A stretch of DNA of 64,000 nucleotides from assembly GCF_012844235.1 (NCBI RefSeq), contig NZ_JABAGR010000004.1, positions 153,236-217,235 of the forward strand. The letters run 5' to 3'. Position numbers and translations under genes: made by a program. The number at the start of each line of letters is the position of its first letter. Within the stretch, counting starts at the first letter, position 1. Source of the stretch: Parafannyhessea umbonata. GTDB taxonomy: Bacteria; Actinomycetota; Coriobacteriia; Coriobacteriales; Atopobiaceae. The notes under the pieces were generated by a model. That model was not told the DNA's origin. It did not search any database and saw nothing but the letters and a program-made list of their open reading frames with translations. Of this stretch, positions 1-7,798 are shown one piece after another.

Positions 1-542
1 GTTCCGCCGGTGCCGACGCCCGCGACGATGAAGTCGACGGTGCCCTCGGTGTCACGCCAGACCTCGGGGCCAGTGGTCTTGTAGTGGGCGCGCGGGTTGG
101 CGGGGTTCACGAACTGGCCGGCGACGATGGCGCCGGGGGTCTGCTTGCGCAGCTCCTCCGCACGGGCGACGGCGCCCTTCATGCCCTCGGAGCCAGGGGT
201 GAGCACGATCTGCGCGCCGTAGGACGCGGCGAGCTTGCGACGCTCGACGGACATGGTCTCGGGCATGACGAGGATCATCTTGTAGCCGCGCTCGGCCGCG
301 AGCATGGCAAGGCCGACGCCGGTGTTTCCGCTCGTGGGCTCGATGACGGTGCCGCCCGGCTGGAGCGTGCCGTCGGCCTCGGCCGCGTCGAGCATGGCCC
401 TGGCGATGCGGTCCTTGACGGAGCCGCCGGGGTTGGTGGCCTCGTACTTGCCCAGGATGGTGGCCTTGCCGTCCACCAGGGCCGAGAGGTCCACGAGTGG
501 GGTGGAGCCGATGAGTGCCTCAGTGCTTCCTGCGTACTTCAT
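1..542 (-). CDS. cysK: Cysteine synthase (O-acetylserine sulfhydrylase), 3' part outside window
   Basis: PLP-dependent enzyme that makes cysteine from O-acetylserine and sulfide. The minus strand reads MKYAGSTEALIGSTPLV, then the lysine motif NPGGSVKDRIA (Schiff-base Lys), the substrate loop EPTSGNTGVGLA, and ends at the window edge inside the phosphate-binding GVGTGGT loop. About 180 of roughly 310 residues are present. The ATG has a good AGGAGG site 6-7 bases upstream. It is divergent from the LytTR regulator, so control elements should lie in the roughly 300-base gap between them. Family identity is firm; CysK versus CysM cannot be settled from this half. Confidence 0.93.
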   Translation of the reverse strand, partial: MKYAGSTEALIGSTPLVDLSALVDGKATILGKYEATNPGGSVKDRIARAMLDAAEADGTLQPGGTVIEPTSGNTGVGLAMLAAERGYKMILVMPETMSVERRKLAASYGAQIVLTPGSEGMKGAVARAEELRKQTPGAIVAGQFVNPANPRAHYKTTGPEVWRDTEGTVDFIVAGVGTGG

Positions 543-637
543 TTCTTCCTCCTATGAGACTGGGTGCGAGGTAAACAGCGCCTTGTGCGTGGTAACTCGC
601 ATGGCAGTATCGTGGCACCTAAATCCCTAGCAATCAA

Positions 638-668
638 GTAGGAAAATATATTCGTAACAAAATCCTAC
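638..668. promoter_or_regulatory. Inverted repeat upstream of cysK
   Basis: GTAGGA (638-643) and TCCTAC (663-668) flank an AT-rich 19-base spacer about 100 bases before the cysK start. Arms of this size around an AT-rich core are compatible with a repressor site, for example an Rrf2/CymR-type cysteine regulator. The regulator is not identified and the arms are short. Confidence 0.3.
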
Positions 669-750
669 CTGTGCGGTGGGAGAAGGCGGCCCCGGTCGGT
701 TATTGGGTAAGAATGTGGTCACAAAAAGGGTCTGACTTTACAATTCTGCA

Positions 751-785
751 GACTGGTACCTATTAGCGGGCTTTTGGTACCAGTC
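751..785. promoter_or_regulatory. Perfect inverted repeat upstream of LytTR gene, possible operator
   Basis: GACTGGTACC (751-760) and GGTACCAGTC (776-785) are exact reverse complements around a 15-base spacer, 66 bases before the proposed start of the LytTR gene. There is no T-run and no gene ending here, so a terminator is unlikely. An autoregulatory binding site for the LytTR protein is a reasonable inference. Confidence 0.45.
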
Positions 786-850
786 AGACTTCTGGCCACC
801 ATGGCGTGGGAATAAATTAGGTGCACGGTTGGTGTCGACGCTGGCGGTGC

Positions 851-1657
851 ATGATGAAAAAAGATATCGAACGGCGCTGTGTCGAACTGACTCAGACGGC
901 AATCACGCGCTTCTGGCAGCGCGATCCAGAGTACGTGCTCAGTCTCTGCAGTGACGACGTCATGTGGATCTCTCCGGAGAAGGACCGCTACATGCGCGGC
1001 CTGGACGAGGTCTCGGCCGACTTCCGTAAGTCCGCGCACGACATAAAGAGCTCCCACGTCTCGCACGCGCAGTTCTCCGTGGTGCAGAACTGCGGTGACG
1101 CCTGTTCCGTCGTGGGCCGCTACGTGGTGACGATGGACGAGGAGACGGGCCTGATACGGCAGTCGCACGAGCGCTGCCAGTTCAACTGGGAGCGCAAGGG
1201 CGGCGAGCTCAGGGTCGTGAGTATGTTCGTGAGCTGGCCGCGCGGGCAGATGGTGCCGGAAGAGACGTGCCGCGTCGACTCGATAAGCAAGGTGACGCGC
1301 CGCTACCTCGAGGCACGCATCGCCGCGCAGAGCGACAAGCGCCGCCTGGTGTTCCCGGACGTGAACGGACCCATACGCTTCGTGTCCCTCAACGAGGTGC
1401 TGTGGGTGGGCGCAAAGCGCAAGCACACCATCATCCACACGGTCTCGGGCGACTACGAGGCGAGCATCGGCCTTTCCGAGGTGGAGCGCTCGCTTGGCCA
1501 GGGCTTTGTGCGCGTGCACCGCAGCTTCATAGTGAACCCCAGCTACGTGGCGCTAATCGAGCGTCGCGAGATCGTGATGTCAGACGACACGCGCGTTCCG
1601 GTTCCCGAGAAGCGCCATGCCGAGGTGGCGGCGCGGCTCATGCGGACCACGAACTAG
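851..1657 (+). CDS. LytTR-family DNA-binding regulator with N-terminal NTF2/SnoaL-like domain
   Basis: About 268 residues. Residues about 1-145 look like an NTF2/SnoaL-like alpha+beta fold: AITRFWQRDPEYVLSL, a DDVMWISP strand and repeated aromatic strands ending in VVSMFVSWP. The C-terminal 100 residues are a LytTR domain: a strand with RFVSLNEVLWVGA, KRKHTIIHT, LSEVERSL, FVRVHRSFIVNPSYV, then a basic strand before VPVPEKRHAEV. There is no receiver domain, so this is a one-component regulator whose sensor domain may bind a small molecule. The start is uncertain. ATG 851 or 854 is preferred because the alternative GTG at 821 adds a Cys/Trp-rich stretch, but no start has a strong ribosome site. 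A perfect inverted repeat lies just upstream. The target is unknown; divergent cysK is one candidate. Confidence 0.8.
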   Translation: MMKKDIERRCVELTQTAITRFWQRDPEYVLSLCSDDVMWISPEKDRYMRGLDEVSADFRKSAHDIKSSHVSHAQFSVVQNCGDACSVVGRYVVTMDEETGLIRQSHERCQFNWERKGGELRVVSMFVSWPRGQMVPEETCRVDSISKVTRRYLEARIAAQSDKRRLVFPDVNGPIRFVSLNEVLWVGAKRKHTIIHTVSGDYEASIGLSEVERSLGQGFVRVHRSFIVNPSYVALIERREIVMSDDTRVPVPEKRHAEVAARLMRTTN

Positions 1658-1779
1658 TGCCCGTCGCGGCCGCGCGGGTCGCAACCCCCAACGCCCGCGC
1701 GGCCGCAGGCTTGCACTGCGGGACTTATTGGATACTTGTCCGGCGGATGCGGATTTGCCTGAACGGGTTTCCCAACAAC

Positions 1780-2625
1780 TCACTTCACCACGTAGCGCGC
1801 CTGGATCTTCAGGCGCGCGTTGCTTGCGACGAGGACGTTGTCGCCCGTCAGGCGCGGGCTCTCCGGCGCCTCGGGAATCAGGTACACGTGCTCGAACGTG
1901 GCCTTGCACGCGTCGAGCGAATCCGCGAGCACGTCGGTCCCCTTGCCCTCGAGCGGAGATATCACGTTCGCCAGGTACACGCCGCCCTCTGCCAGGTGGT
2001 CGCGCACCTGTCGCGCGCCGTCCTCGGTCTTGAGGGGGCCAAGCGGCCTCTTGCCGCCAAACGCGTCGTTCACGATGAGGTCGAAGCGCTCGCCGGAGCG
2101 GGTGAGGTAGCCCCAGCCGTCGTCGCACACCAGGTCGAGCCTGCCGTCCTCCCGCGTGCGGAACTCGCGCTCGAGGTCGTCCAGAAAGAAGAAGCGCCGC
2201 GCGATATCCGTTATGGCGGGGTCGATCTCCACGACCGTGGTCGAAAGGTGCGGGCACGAGCTCACCAGCCACTTGGGAAACGAGTAGCCGCCGCCCCCTA
2301 TGACGAGGGCACGCCCTTCTCGCCCGTCCTTGAGGCCGGCGATGTCGACTATCTGCGCAAAGTAGCGGTGGTACACGCACACGAGGCGGTACCTCAGGCT
2401 GTCTTGCACGTAGCTGACGGACTGGAACTTGCCGCCCACGTTGAGCAGACGGATGGGGACGCCGTCGTCGTCCTGCGAGTCGAACACGATCGCCGGGCCG
2501 AACTTGGTACGAAGCTTGATGTAAACGCCACGGCGCCTGAGCACAAGCAGGCACACGAGGCATACGAGGTCGACGGCGACGGCGATCGCGATGAGTGCGA
2601 CGATGGGCGTGGGGAGCTTTGGCAT
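1780..2625 (-). CDS. Membrane-anchored spermidine-synthase-like methyltransferase-fold protein
   Basis: 281 residues from the ATG at 2625 (AAAGGT site upstream). Residues 6-30 form one hydrophobic segment (VALIAIAVAVDLVCLVCLLV) followed by RRR, predicting an inside-anchored single-pass protein. The rest is a Rossmann fold of the spermidine synthase type: nucleotide loop VIGGGGYSFPKWL, acidic VVEIDPAITDIAR, DDGWGYL, and FDLIVNDAFGG at the active-site strand. Polyamine synthases have a catalytic Asp in that last motif and one is present, but the membrane anchor and diverged motifs make the substrate uncertain. It is convergent with the LytTR gene and divergent from tatA. Confidence 0.75.
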   Translation of the reverse strand: MPKLPTPIVALIAIAVAVDLVCLVCLLVLRRRGVYIKLRTKFGPAIVFDSQDDDGVPIRLLNVGGKFQSVSYVQDSLRYRLVCVYHRYFAQIVDIAGLKDGREGRALVIGGGGYSFPKWLVSSCPHLSTTVVEIDPAITDIARRFFFLDDLEREFRTREDGRLDLVCDDGWGYLTRSGERFDLIVNDAFGGKRPLGPLKTEDGARQVRDHLAEGGVYLANVISPLEGKGTDVLADSLDACKATFEHVYLIPEAPESPRLTGDNVLVASNARLKIQARYVVK

Positions 2626-2692
2626 GCGTTTACCTTTGGTGTTCTGGCGCGGCGGCGGGGTGCGGGGCGCACGTAAAACGGGCACGTAGAGA

Positions 2693-2722
2693 TTGTGAGT
2701 TTTGCCCGGCTTTGGTTATACT
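2693..2722 (+). promoter_or_regulatory. Promoter for tatA-greA
   Basis: TTGTGA (2693-2698), an 18-base spacer and TATACT (2717-2722), 64 bases before the tatA ATG. Sigma-A-like spacing and a good -10 box. Confidence 0.6.
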
Positions 2723-2786
2723 AACCATTGCATCTTTGTCGAACCTAAGACGCCACCATCAATACAGAACCTTTGGGAGGACTCGT

Positions 2787-3116
2787 ATGATTTTGGGAAT
2801 GGGACCTTTTGAGCTGATTGTCATCGTCTTGGTAGTGCTGGTCATCTTTGGGCCCAAGAACCTCCCGAAGCTTGGCAAGTCGCTTGGCCAGACCGTGAAG
2901 AACGTGCGCGAGGGCATGGAGGAGGGCTCCGACGACAAGAAGGACGAGAAGTCCGAGGAGGCCGCCAAGGACGCCGAGGCCGAGGACGTGGTCGAGGAGT
3001 CCGCAGACTCCGACGCAGGCGCCGCCGAGGACGTCGTCTTCTGCTCGCACTGCGGCCACAAGAACGAGGCCGGCGCGGAGTTCTGCTCCAAGTGCGGCAG
3101 CCCCCTGTCCAAGTAA
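2787..3116 (+). CDS. tatA: TatA/Hcf106-type twin-arginine translocase subunit with C-terminal zinc ribbon
   Basis: 109 residues from an ATG with GGGAGG seven bases upstream. Residues 5-20 are the single membrane helix, followed by the conserved hinge FGPKNLPKLGKSLGQ and an amphipathic helix. Residues about 45-82 are an acidic Glu/Asp/Ala/Lys linker. The protein ends in CSHC-x10-CSKC, a zinc ribbon not found in standard TatA. TatA oligomers form the pore for folded Tat substrates, and the tail would be cytoplasmic. No tatC lies nearby. TatA versus TatB is assigned by the short length and the FGPKxLP motif. Confidence 0.85.
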   Translation: MILGMGPFELIVIVLVVLVIFGPKNLPKLGKSLGQTVKNVREGMEEGSDDKKDEKSEEAAKDAEAEDVVEESADSDAGAAEDVVFCSHCGHKNEAGAEFCSKCGSPLSK

Positions 3117-3191
3117 CGAGCGTCCCGCCAGCGCAAGCGCACCGCCGGCACGGGCAAGCGTCCCGGCCAACACCACGAAGGAAAGCAGAAC

Positions 3192-3668
3192 ATGGCAAAC
3201 AAGGAAATCATCCTTACCCCCGAAGGCCGCCAGAAGCTCGTCGAGGAGCTTGAGTACCGCGAGGGCGAGAAGCACGACGAGATCGTCGAGCGCATCAAGG
3301 AGGCCCGCGGCTTTGGCGACCTCTCCGAGAACGCGGAGTACGACGCCGCGAAGGAGGAGCAGTCCCAGAACGAGTCCCGCGTGAACGAGATTCGCCACAT
3401 CCTGGCGACGGCCAAGGTCGTGGAGTCCGGCGCGGACGCTCACCTGTCCGTCTCCATCGGCACCACCGTGGAGCTCGAGGACGCCAAGGGCAAGCGCATG
3501 AGCCTCACCATCGTGGGTACCACCGAGACCGACTCCATCAACCACAAGATCTCGAACGAGTCCCCGGCGGGCATGGCGCTCATCGGCCACGTCGTGGGCG
3601 ACCAGGTTTCCTTCAACACCCCCACCGGCAAGGTCCGCGAGTACAAGATCGTCAACATCACGCGATAG
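3192..3668 (+). CDS. greA: Transcription elongation factor GreA
   Basis: 158 residues, full family length, ATG with an AAGGAAAG site. The N-terminal coiled coil carries the acidic tip (GDLSENAEYDAAKEEQ), which enters the RNA polymerase secondary channel and stimulates cleavage of backtracked RNA. The C-terminal FKBP-like domain contains the typical ISNESPAGMALIGH segment. It lies 75 bases after tatA and 170 before lysS on the same strand; greA next to lysS is common in actinobacteria. Confidence 0.96.
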   Translation: MANKEIILTPEGRQKLVEELEYREGEKHDEIVERIKEARGFGDLSENAEYDAAKEEQSQNESRVNEIRHILATAKVVESGADAHLSVSIGTTVELEDAKGKRMSLTIVGTTETDSINHKISNESPAGMALIGHVVGDQVSFNTPTGKVREYKIVNITR

Positions 3669-3706
3669 GCCAGGCCACGCGGAAGCCCGCATAGCACGAA
3701 GCGTCG

Positions 3707-3748
3707 CGCCCCACTGCGCAGGTGAACCTGTGTGGCTGGGGCGTTCTT
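3707..3748 (+). terminator. Hairpin between greA and lysS
   Basis: CGCCCCA (3707-3713) pairs with TGGGGCG (3737-3743), with an inner CAGGT/ACCTG stem, followed by TTCTT. It may be a weak terminator or a structured lysS leader. It has none of the T-box elements expected for an aminoacyl-tRNA synthetase leader. Confidence 0.35.
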
Positions 3749-3838
3749 GGTAACGGCGCCCGCGGGCATCGTGCCCGGCACGCAACGCAAGCCAGCAACG
3801 GCGGCCACAGGCCGACATATTCCAGAACAGGAGAGAAC

Positions 3839-6610
3839 ATGGCTCAGGCGAGCAATGCCCCCGAGGTAGACATCAACGACGTGCGCGCGGTCCGCCGCGC
3901 GAAGCGCCAGGCGCTCATCGACGCCGGCGTGAACCCGTACCCCATCGCGAGCAAGGTCACGGCCCACGCAAAGGACCTGGAGGAGAAGTACGCGGGCCTC
4001 GAGGCCGGCGCCGACACCCAGGACGAGTACTCCCTCGCCGGTCGCGTCCGCGCGATCCGCGGCCAGGGCAAGCTCATGTTCGTGGTGCTGGAGGACGTGT
4101 CTGGCAAGATCCAGCTGTTCTGCCGCGTGAACGACATGGACGAGAAGAGCTGGGAGCTGCTGCGCCAGCTCGACATGGGCGATATCGTCCAGGCGGAGGG
4201 CCCCGTCGTGCGCACCCGCCGCGGAGAGCTCTCGCTCGCGCCCAGGAGCATAGTCCTTCTCTCCAAGTCCATGCGCCCGCTGTCCGAGAAGTTCCACGGG
4301 CTGACGGACCGCGAGATCCGCTACCGCCAGCGCTACCTCGACCTGATCATGAACCCCGAGGTGCGGGACGTCTTCCGCAAGCGCAGCCGCATCGTGAGCC
4401 TCATTCGCAGCTACATGGAGGCCGACGGCTACATCGAGGTCGAGACGCCCATCATGCACTCCATCCTGGGCGGCGCGAACGCGAAGCCGTTCGTCACGCA
4501 CTTCAACGCGCTCGACCGCGACTTCTACCTGCGCATCGCGACGGAGCTGCCGCTGAAGCGCCTGATCGTGGGCGGCATGGAGCGCGTGTTCGAGATCGGC
4601 CGCCAGTTCCGCAACGAGGGCATGGACCTCACCCACAACCCGGAGTTCACCTCGATGGAGGCGTACTGCGCCTACAGCGACCTGGACGGCATGAAGCGCC
4701 TGACCGAGGGCCTGTTCCAGTACATCGCGCGCGAGGCGTGCGGCTGCGAGCCCGGCCACGAGGTCATCATGTTCCAGGGGCAAGAGATCGACATGAGCGG
4801 CACGTGGGACTCGCGCCCGCTGAGCGAGATCGCCTCCGAGGTCGTGGGCGAGCACGTGGACATGGACACCCCGGTGGAGCACCTGCGCGAGCTGTGCCGC
4901 GCCAACGGCATCGAGCTGCAGGACAACTGGGGCCCGGGCAAGCTGCTGTTCGAGCTGTACGACGAGTTGGGCGAGGAGACCCTGGTGCGCCCGACCTTCG
5001 TGTGCGACTACCCGGAGGAGGTGAGCCCCCTGTCCAAGCGCAAGGACGACGACCCGCGCCTGACGGACCGCTTCGAGCTCGTGATCGCCGGCCACGAGTA
5101 CGCCAACGCGTTCAGCGAGCTCAACGACCCCGTTGACCAGGCCGGCCGCTTTGCGGAGCAGGTTGCGGCCAAGGGCTTTGGCGACGACGAGGCCATGGGC
5201 TACGACTACGACTACGTGCGCGCGCTGGAGTACGGTATGCCGCCCGCGGGTGGCATCGGCTACGGCATCGACCGCATGATGATGCTGTTCTGCGACCAGC
5301 CGTCCATCCGCGACGTGCTGCTGTTCCCGCAGATGAAGCCGGAGACCGTCACGCGCCAGGACATCGCGGAGCAGGTTGGCGGCGCGCGCACGGACAACGC
5401 CGCCGCGGACGTGGACTCGCTTTTCTCGGATGCCGAGAAGGGCGCGACCGCCGAGGTGGAGGCCCAGCGCCAGGCCGAGGACGCCGAGCCGGCGGCCGAC
5501 GCCGAGCCGGCAACCGATGCCGCGGGCGAGAAGGACGAGGCCTCGGGCTCGCAGGACGGCGCCGGGGCGTCCGACGCGGTGCGCGCGGCCATCGACGCCA
5601 CGGCGCAGGAGGGTGAGGCGCTCGACGCCGGGATCACCCGCGAGAAGGCGCACGAGCTGCTGACCACGTACAACAAGGACCCGTTCCACGTGAGCCACGG
5701 CGAGACGCTCGAGGGCCTCATGCGCCACTTCGCGCAGAAGTACGACCCGGCGAACGTAGACTTCTGGGGCCTGGTGGGCCTGCTGCACGACCTTGACTGG
5801 GAGAGGTGGCAGGACGACCAGCTCCACACCACGAAGACCGCGGAGCTTCTGGCCGAGGCCGGCGCGAACCCGTACCTGGCGCACGCCATCATGACGCACA
5901 ACTCCGACATGAACCACGACCTGCCGGAGCCGCGGCTTAAGATGGAGAAGGTGCTGTTTGAGTGCGACGAGGTCTCCGGCCTGATCCAGGCGGCGGCCAA
6001 GATGCGCCCGTCCGGATCGGTTATGGACATGCCGCTGAAGTCGCTCAAGAAGAAGTTCAAGGACAAGCGCTTCGCGGCCGGCTGCGACCGCGACGTGATG
6101 CGCCTGGGCGCGCAGTACAACGGGCTCGAGGTGGCGGACGCGCTGAACGAGGTGCTCGAGGCCATGAAGGCCATCGCGCCCGTGGGCGACATCTACGCAC
6201 GGGACGACGAGGACGAGGCGGAGCAGTCCGCCGAGCCCGCGAAGAAGGGCCTCACGATCGAGCCGGTGGCCGATGGCGTGACGTTCGACGTGTTCAGCCA
6301 GTCCGACATGCGCGTGGTCCACGTGAAGGAGTGCGTCGCCGTCCCGAAGAGCAAGAAGCTGCTGCAGTTCACGCTGGACGACGGCTCTGGCCAGGACCGC
6401 ACGATTCTCTCGGGCATCCACGAGTACTACGAGCCGGAGGACCTGGTGGGGAAGAACGTGGTCGCCATCGTGAACATCCCGCCGCGCAAGATGATGGGCG
6501 TGGAGTCCTGCGGCATGCTGCTCTCCGCCATCCACGAGGTCGACGGTCAGGAGCGCCTGAACCTGCTGATGGTGGACGACGCCATCCCCGCGGGCTCGAA
6601 GCTGTACTAG
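3839..6610 (+). CDS. lysS: Lysyl-tRNA synthetase (class II) fused to HD domain and Trbp111/MetG-like tRNA-binding domain
   Basis: 923 residues; normal bacterial LysRS is about 500. Residues 1-510 are a complete class II LysRS: OB-fold anticodon domain (about 60-150), motif 2 (FRNEGMDLTHNPEF, about 257) and motif 3 (GGIGYGIDRMMML, about 471). An Ala/Glu/Asp linker (511-598) leads to an HD-superfamily domain (about 599-780) with VSHGETLEG, LLHDLDWERW, an AIMTHNSDMNH histidine segment and ECDEVSGLI, the H...HD...H...D pattern of small Firmicutes HDIG proteins. After another linker, residues about 814-923 match the C-terminal tRNA-binding OB fold of MetG/Trbp111 (DMRVVHV, VPKSKKLL, SGIHEYYEPEDLVGK, PRKMMGVES). 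The start at 3839 has an AGGAGAG site; an in-frame upstream extension lacks one. The frame is open through both linkers, so this is a true fusion. Confidence 0.95.
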   Translation: MAQASNAPEVDINDVRAVRRAKRQALIDAGVNPYPIASKVTAHAKDLEEKYAGLEAGADTQDEYSLAGRVRAIRGQGKLMFVVLEDVSGKIQLFCRVNDMDEKSWELLRQLDMGDIVQAEGPVVRTRRGELSLAPRSIVLLSKSMRPLSEKFHGLTDREIRYRQRYLDLIMNPEVRDVFRKRSRIVSLIRSYMEADGYIEVETPIMHSILGGANAKPFVTHFNALDRDFYLRIATELPLKRLIVGGMERVFEIGRQFRNEGMDLTHNPEFTSMEAYCAYSDLDGMKRLTEGLFQYIAREACGCEPGHEVIMFQGQEIDMSGTWDSRPLSEIASEVVGEHVDMDTPVEHLRELCRANGIELQDNWGPGKLLFELYDELGEETLVRPTFVCDYPEEVSPLSKRKDDDPRLTDRFELVIAGHEYANAFSELNDPVDQAGRFAEQVAAKGFGDDEAMGYDYDYVRALEYGMPPAGGIGYGIDRMMMLFCDQPSIRDVLLFPQMKPETVTRQDIAEQVGGARTDNAAADVDSLFSDAEKGATAEVEAQRQAEDAEPAADAEPATDAAGEKDEASGSQDGAGASDAVRAAIDATAQEGEALDAGITREKAHELLTTYNKDPFHVSHGETLEGLMRHFAQKYDPANVDFWGLVGLLHDLDWERWQDDQLHTTKTAELLAEAGANPYLAHAIMTHNSDMNHDLPEPRLKMEKVLFECDEVSGLIQAAAKMRPSGSVMDMPLKSLKKKFKDKRFAAGCDRDVMRLGAQYNGLEVADALNEVLEAMKAIAPVGDIYARDDEDEAEQSAEPAKKGLTIEPVADGVTFDVFSQSDMRVVHVKECVAVPKSKKLLQFTLDDGSGQDRTILSGIHEYYEPEDLVGKNVVAIVNIPPRKMMGVESCGMLLSAIHEVDGQERLNLLMVDDAIPAGSKLY

Positions 6611-6666
6611 GCCGGGCGGCGCACCGGGCGCCGGCACAGGGCCGGGCGCGCGCAAGACACATGCAA

Positions 6667-6702
6667 GGGGGCCGTCGACGGTGCTGTCCGTCGGCGGCCC
6701 CC
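6667..6702. terminator. Bidirectional terminator between lysS and gntR
   Basis: 15-base arms 6667-6681 and 6688-6702 with one mismatch and a 6-base loop, in the gap between converging lysS and the GntR gene. No long T-run on either side. Confidence 0.65.
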
Positions 6703-6778
6703 TCTGCGTGGGCGGCTCTTCTCGGCCAGCCGCGTGCCGGCGCGCGTCCCGCGGCCGTACCCGCGGCCGCAACCACGG

Positions 6779-7495
6779 CTAGTGGGTGGACACGGAGTGG
6801 AACTCGTAGCCGCGTGCGTGGCGTGCTATGGAGTACTCGAACGGCACGCCGTCGTCCAGGTAGCCCACCTGCTCCACCTCCAGAAGCGGCGTCGTGGGCG
6901 TCACGTCCAGCCAGCCCACCTCGCTCTTGCTGGGAAGCACCGCCCGCAGGGTGCGGTGCGCGCTGCCGATCTTCAGGCCAAGGTCACCCTCGATGTAGCC
7001 GTAGATCGTGGTCTCCACGTTGCGCTCGCGCAGGTCCGGTATCAGCTTGATGGGCATGAACGTGTACTCGATCACCTGAGGAACGTCGTCGATGAGGCGG
7101 GTTCGGCACACGTAGTACGCAAACTCGTCCGAATCCATGCCCAAAAGCCCCGCGACCTCTGCCTTCGGCCTTACGACGGAGAACTCGTGCACGTCGGACG
7201 TCACCTTCTCGCCCGGGTGCTCGGCGCAGAAGCCCGTCATCTGGCTGGACATGTCCCACCCGGAGGGCGACTGGGCCTCTGGCTGCGGCACGCGCTTCAC
7301 GTACGTGCCCGAGCCGCGCCGCCTTGCGATGAGCCCCTGCTGCACCAGCTCGTCCATCGCCTTCTTGATGGTGATCTTGCTCACGTCGTACAGGTCGCAC
7401 AGCTCCGGCGTGGTGGGAAGCTGGTCGTTCGGGCCGTACACGCCCGAGGCGATCTTCTTGCGGATGTCATCGGCCACCGACTCGTACTTAAGCAT
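6779..7495 (-). CDS. GntR-family transcriptional regulator, HutC/UTRA type
   Basis: 238 residues. N-terminal winged helix: YESVADDIRKKIASGVYGPN, LPTTPELCDLYDVSKITIKKAMDELVQQGLI, RRGSGTYV. The C-terminal UTRA ligand domain includes VCRTRLIDDVPQVIEYTFMP and a final LEVEQVGYLDDGVPFEYS. Proteins of this kind repress sugar or amino-acid genes and release DNA on binding a metabolite. No metabolic gene is adjacent, so the effector cannot be guessed. Divergent from clpC. Confidence 0.9.
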   Translation of the reverse strand: MLKYESVADDIRKKIASGVYGPNDQLPTTPELCDLYDVSKITIKKAMDELVQQGLIARRRGSGTYVKRVPQPEAQSPSGWDMSSQMTGFCAEHPGEKVTSDVHEFSVVRPKAEVAGLLGMDSDEFAYYVCRTRLIDDVPQVIEYTFMPIKLIPDLRERNVETTIYGYIEGDLGLKIGSAHRTLRAVLPSKSEVGWLDVTPTTPLLEVEQVGYLDDGVPFEYSIARHARGYEFHSVSTH

Positions 7496-7798
7496 GCGCG
7501 TCTTCTTTCCGTCGTCTGTCTCATGCCATTATCCCCATAATTCGTCCCATTGTCTTTATTGAACACGAACAAAAAATATTCCTTTATCGCGCAAAGTATC
7601 TGCTGAGAAGCACCGCGGGCGCCGGGACGAGAAGGACGGCCCCCTCGGTCGGGGTTTTGAGGACGTGGTCCCAAAAAAGCCCGCCGTGCGTTATAGCCGC
7701 CGCGCAACGGGGTACAGACGTACAAGCAAACCAACATCCGTGGGCCCGCATGCGCGTGGGGTCGCGGAAGCACAAGGATTGGAGGCGTCAGACCCCGC
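7496..7798. other. Intergenic region between gntR and clpC
   Basis: 303 bases. The gntR side is AT-rich and carries a probable minus-strand promoter. The clpC side has a short hairpin with GGGG/CCCC arms and TTTTG around 7640-7660 that might be a leader attenuator, plus a CGAGAAG copy (7628-7634) of the recurrent intergenic motif. No CtsR heptad repeat or HAIR (HspR) element is visible. Confidence 0.5.
7528..7556 (-). promoter_or_regulatory. Probable promoter for gntR
   Basis: On the minus strand AAGACA (7556-7551), 17 bases, then GATAAT (7533-7528), about 33 bases before the ATG. Confidence 0.4.

Larger units (their letters stand above)
543..850. other. Intergenic region between divergent cysK and LytTR gene
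   Basis: 308 bases, more AT-rich than the flanking genes. It holds two inverted repeats: GTAGGA/TCCTAC arms at 638-643 and 663-668 on the cysK side, and a perfect 10-base-arm repeat at 751-785 on the regulator side. No coding sequence or RNA gene is recognisable. Confidence 0.6.

Noticed and set aside
3669..3838. T-box riboswitch before lysS (and before cysS at 12899-12991)
   Set aside because: No specifier stem or conserved T-box sequence in either gap; both are too short.
3440..6772. Very long antisense open frame opposite lysS; similar ones opposite clpC (7691-10783), rpoB (22577-25786) and rpoC (26905-30513)
   Set aside because: They mirror the third-position GC bias of the sense genes, have His/Val/Leu/Ala-rich compositions with no recognisable motifs, and lack ribosome sites.
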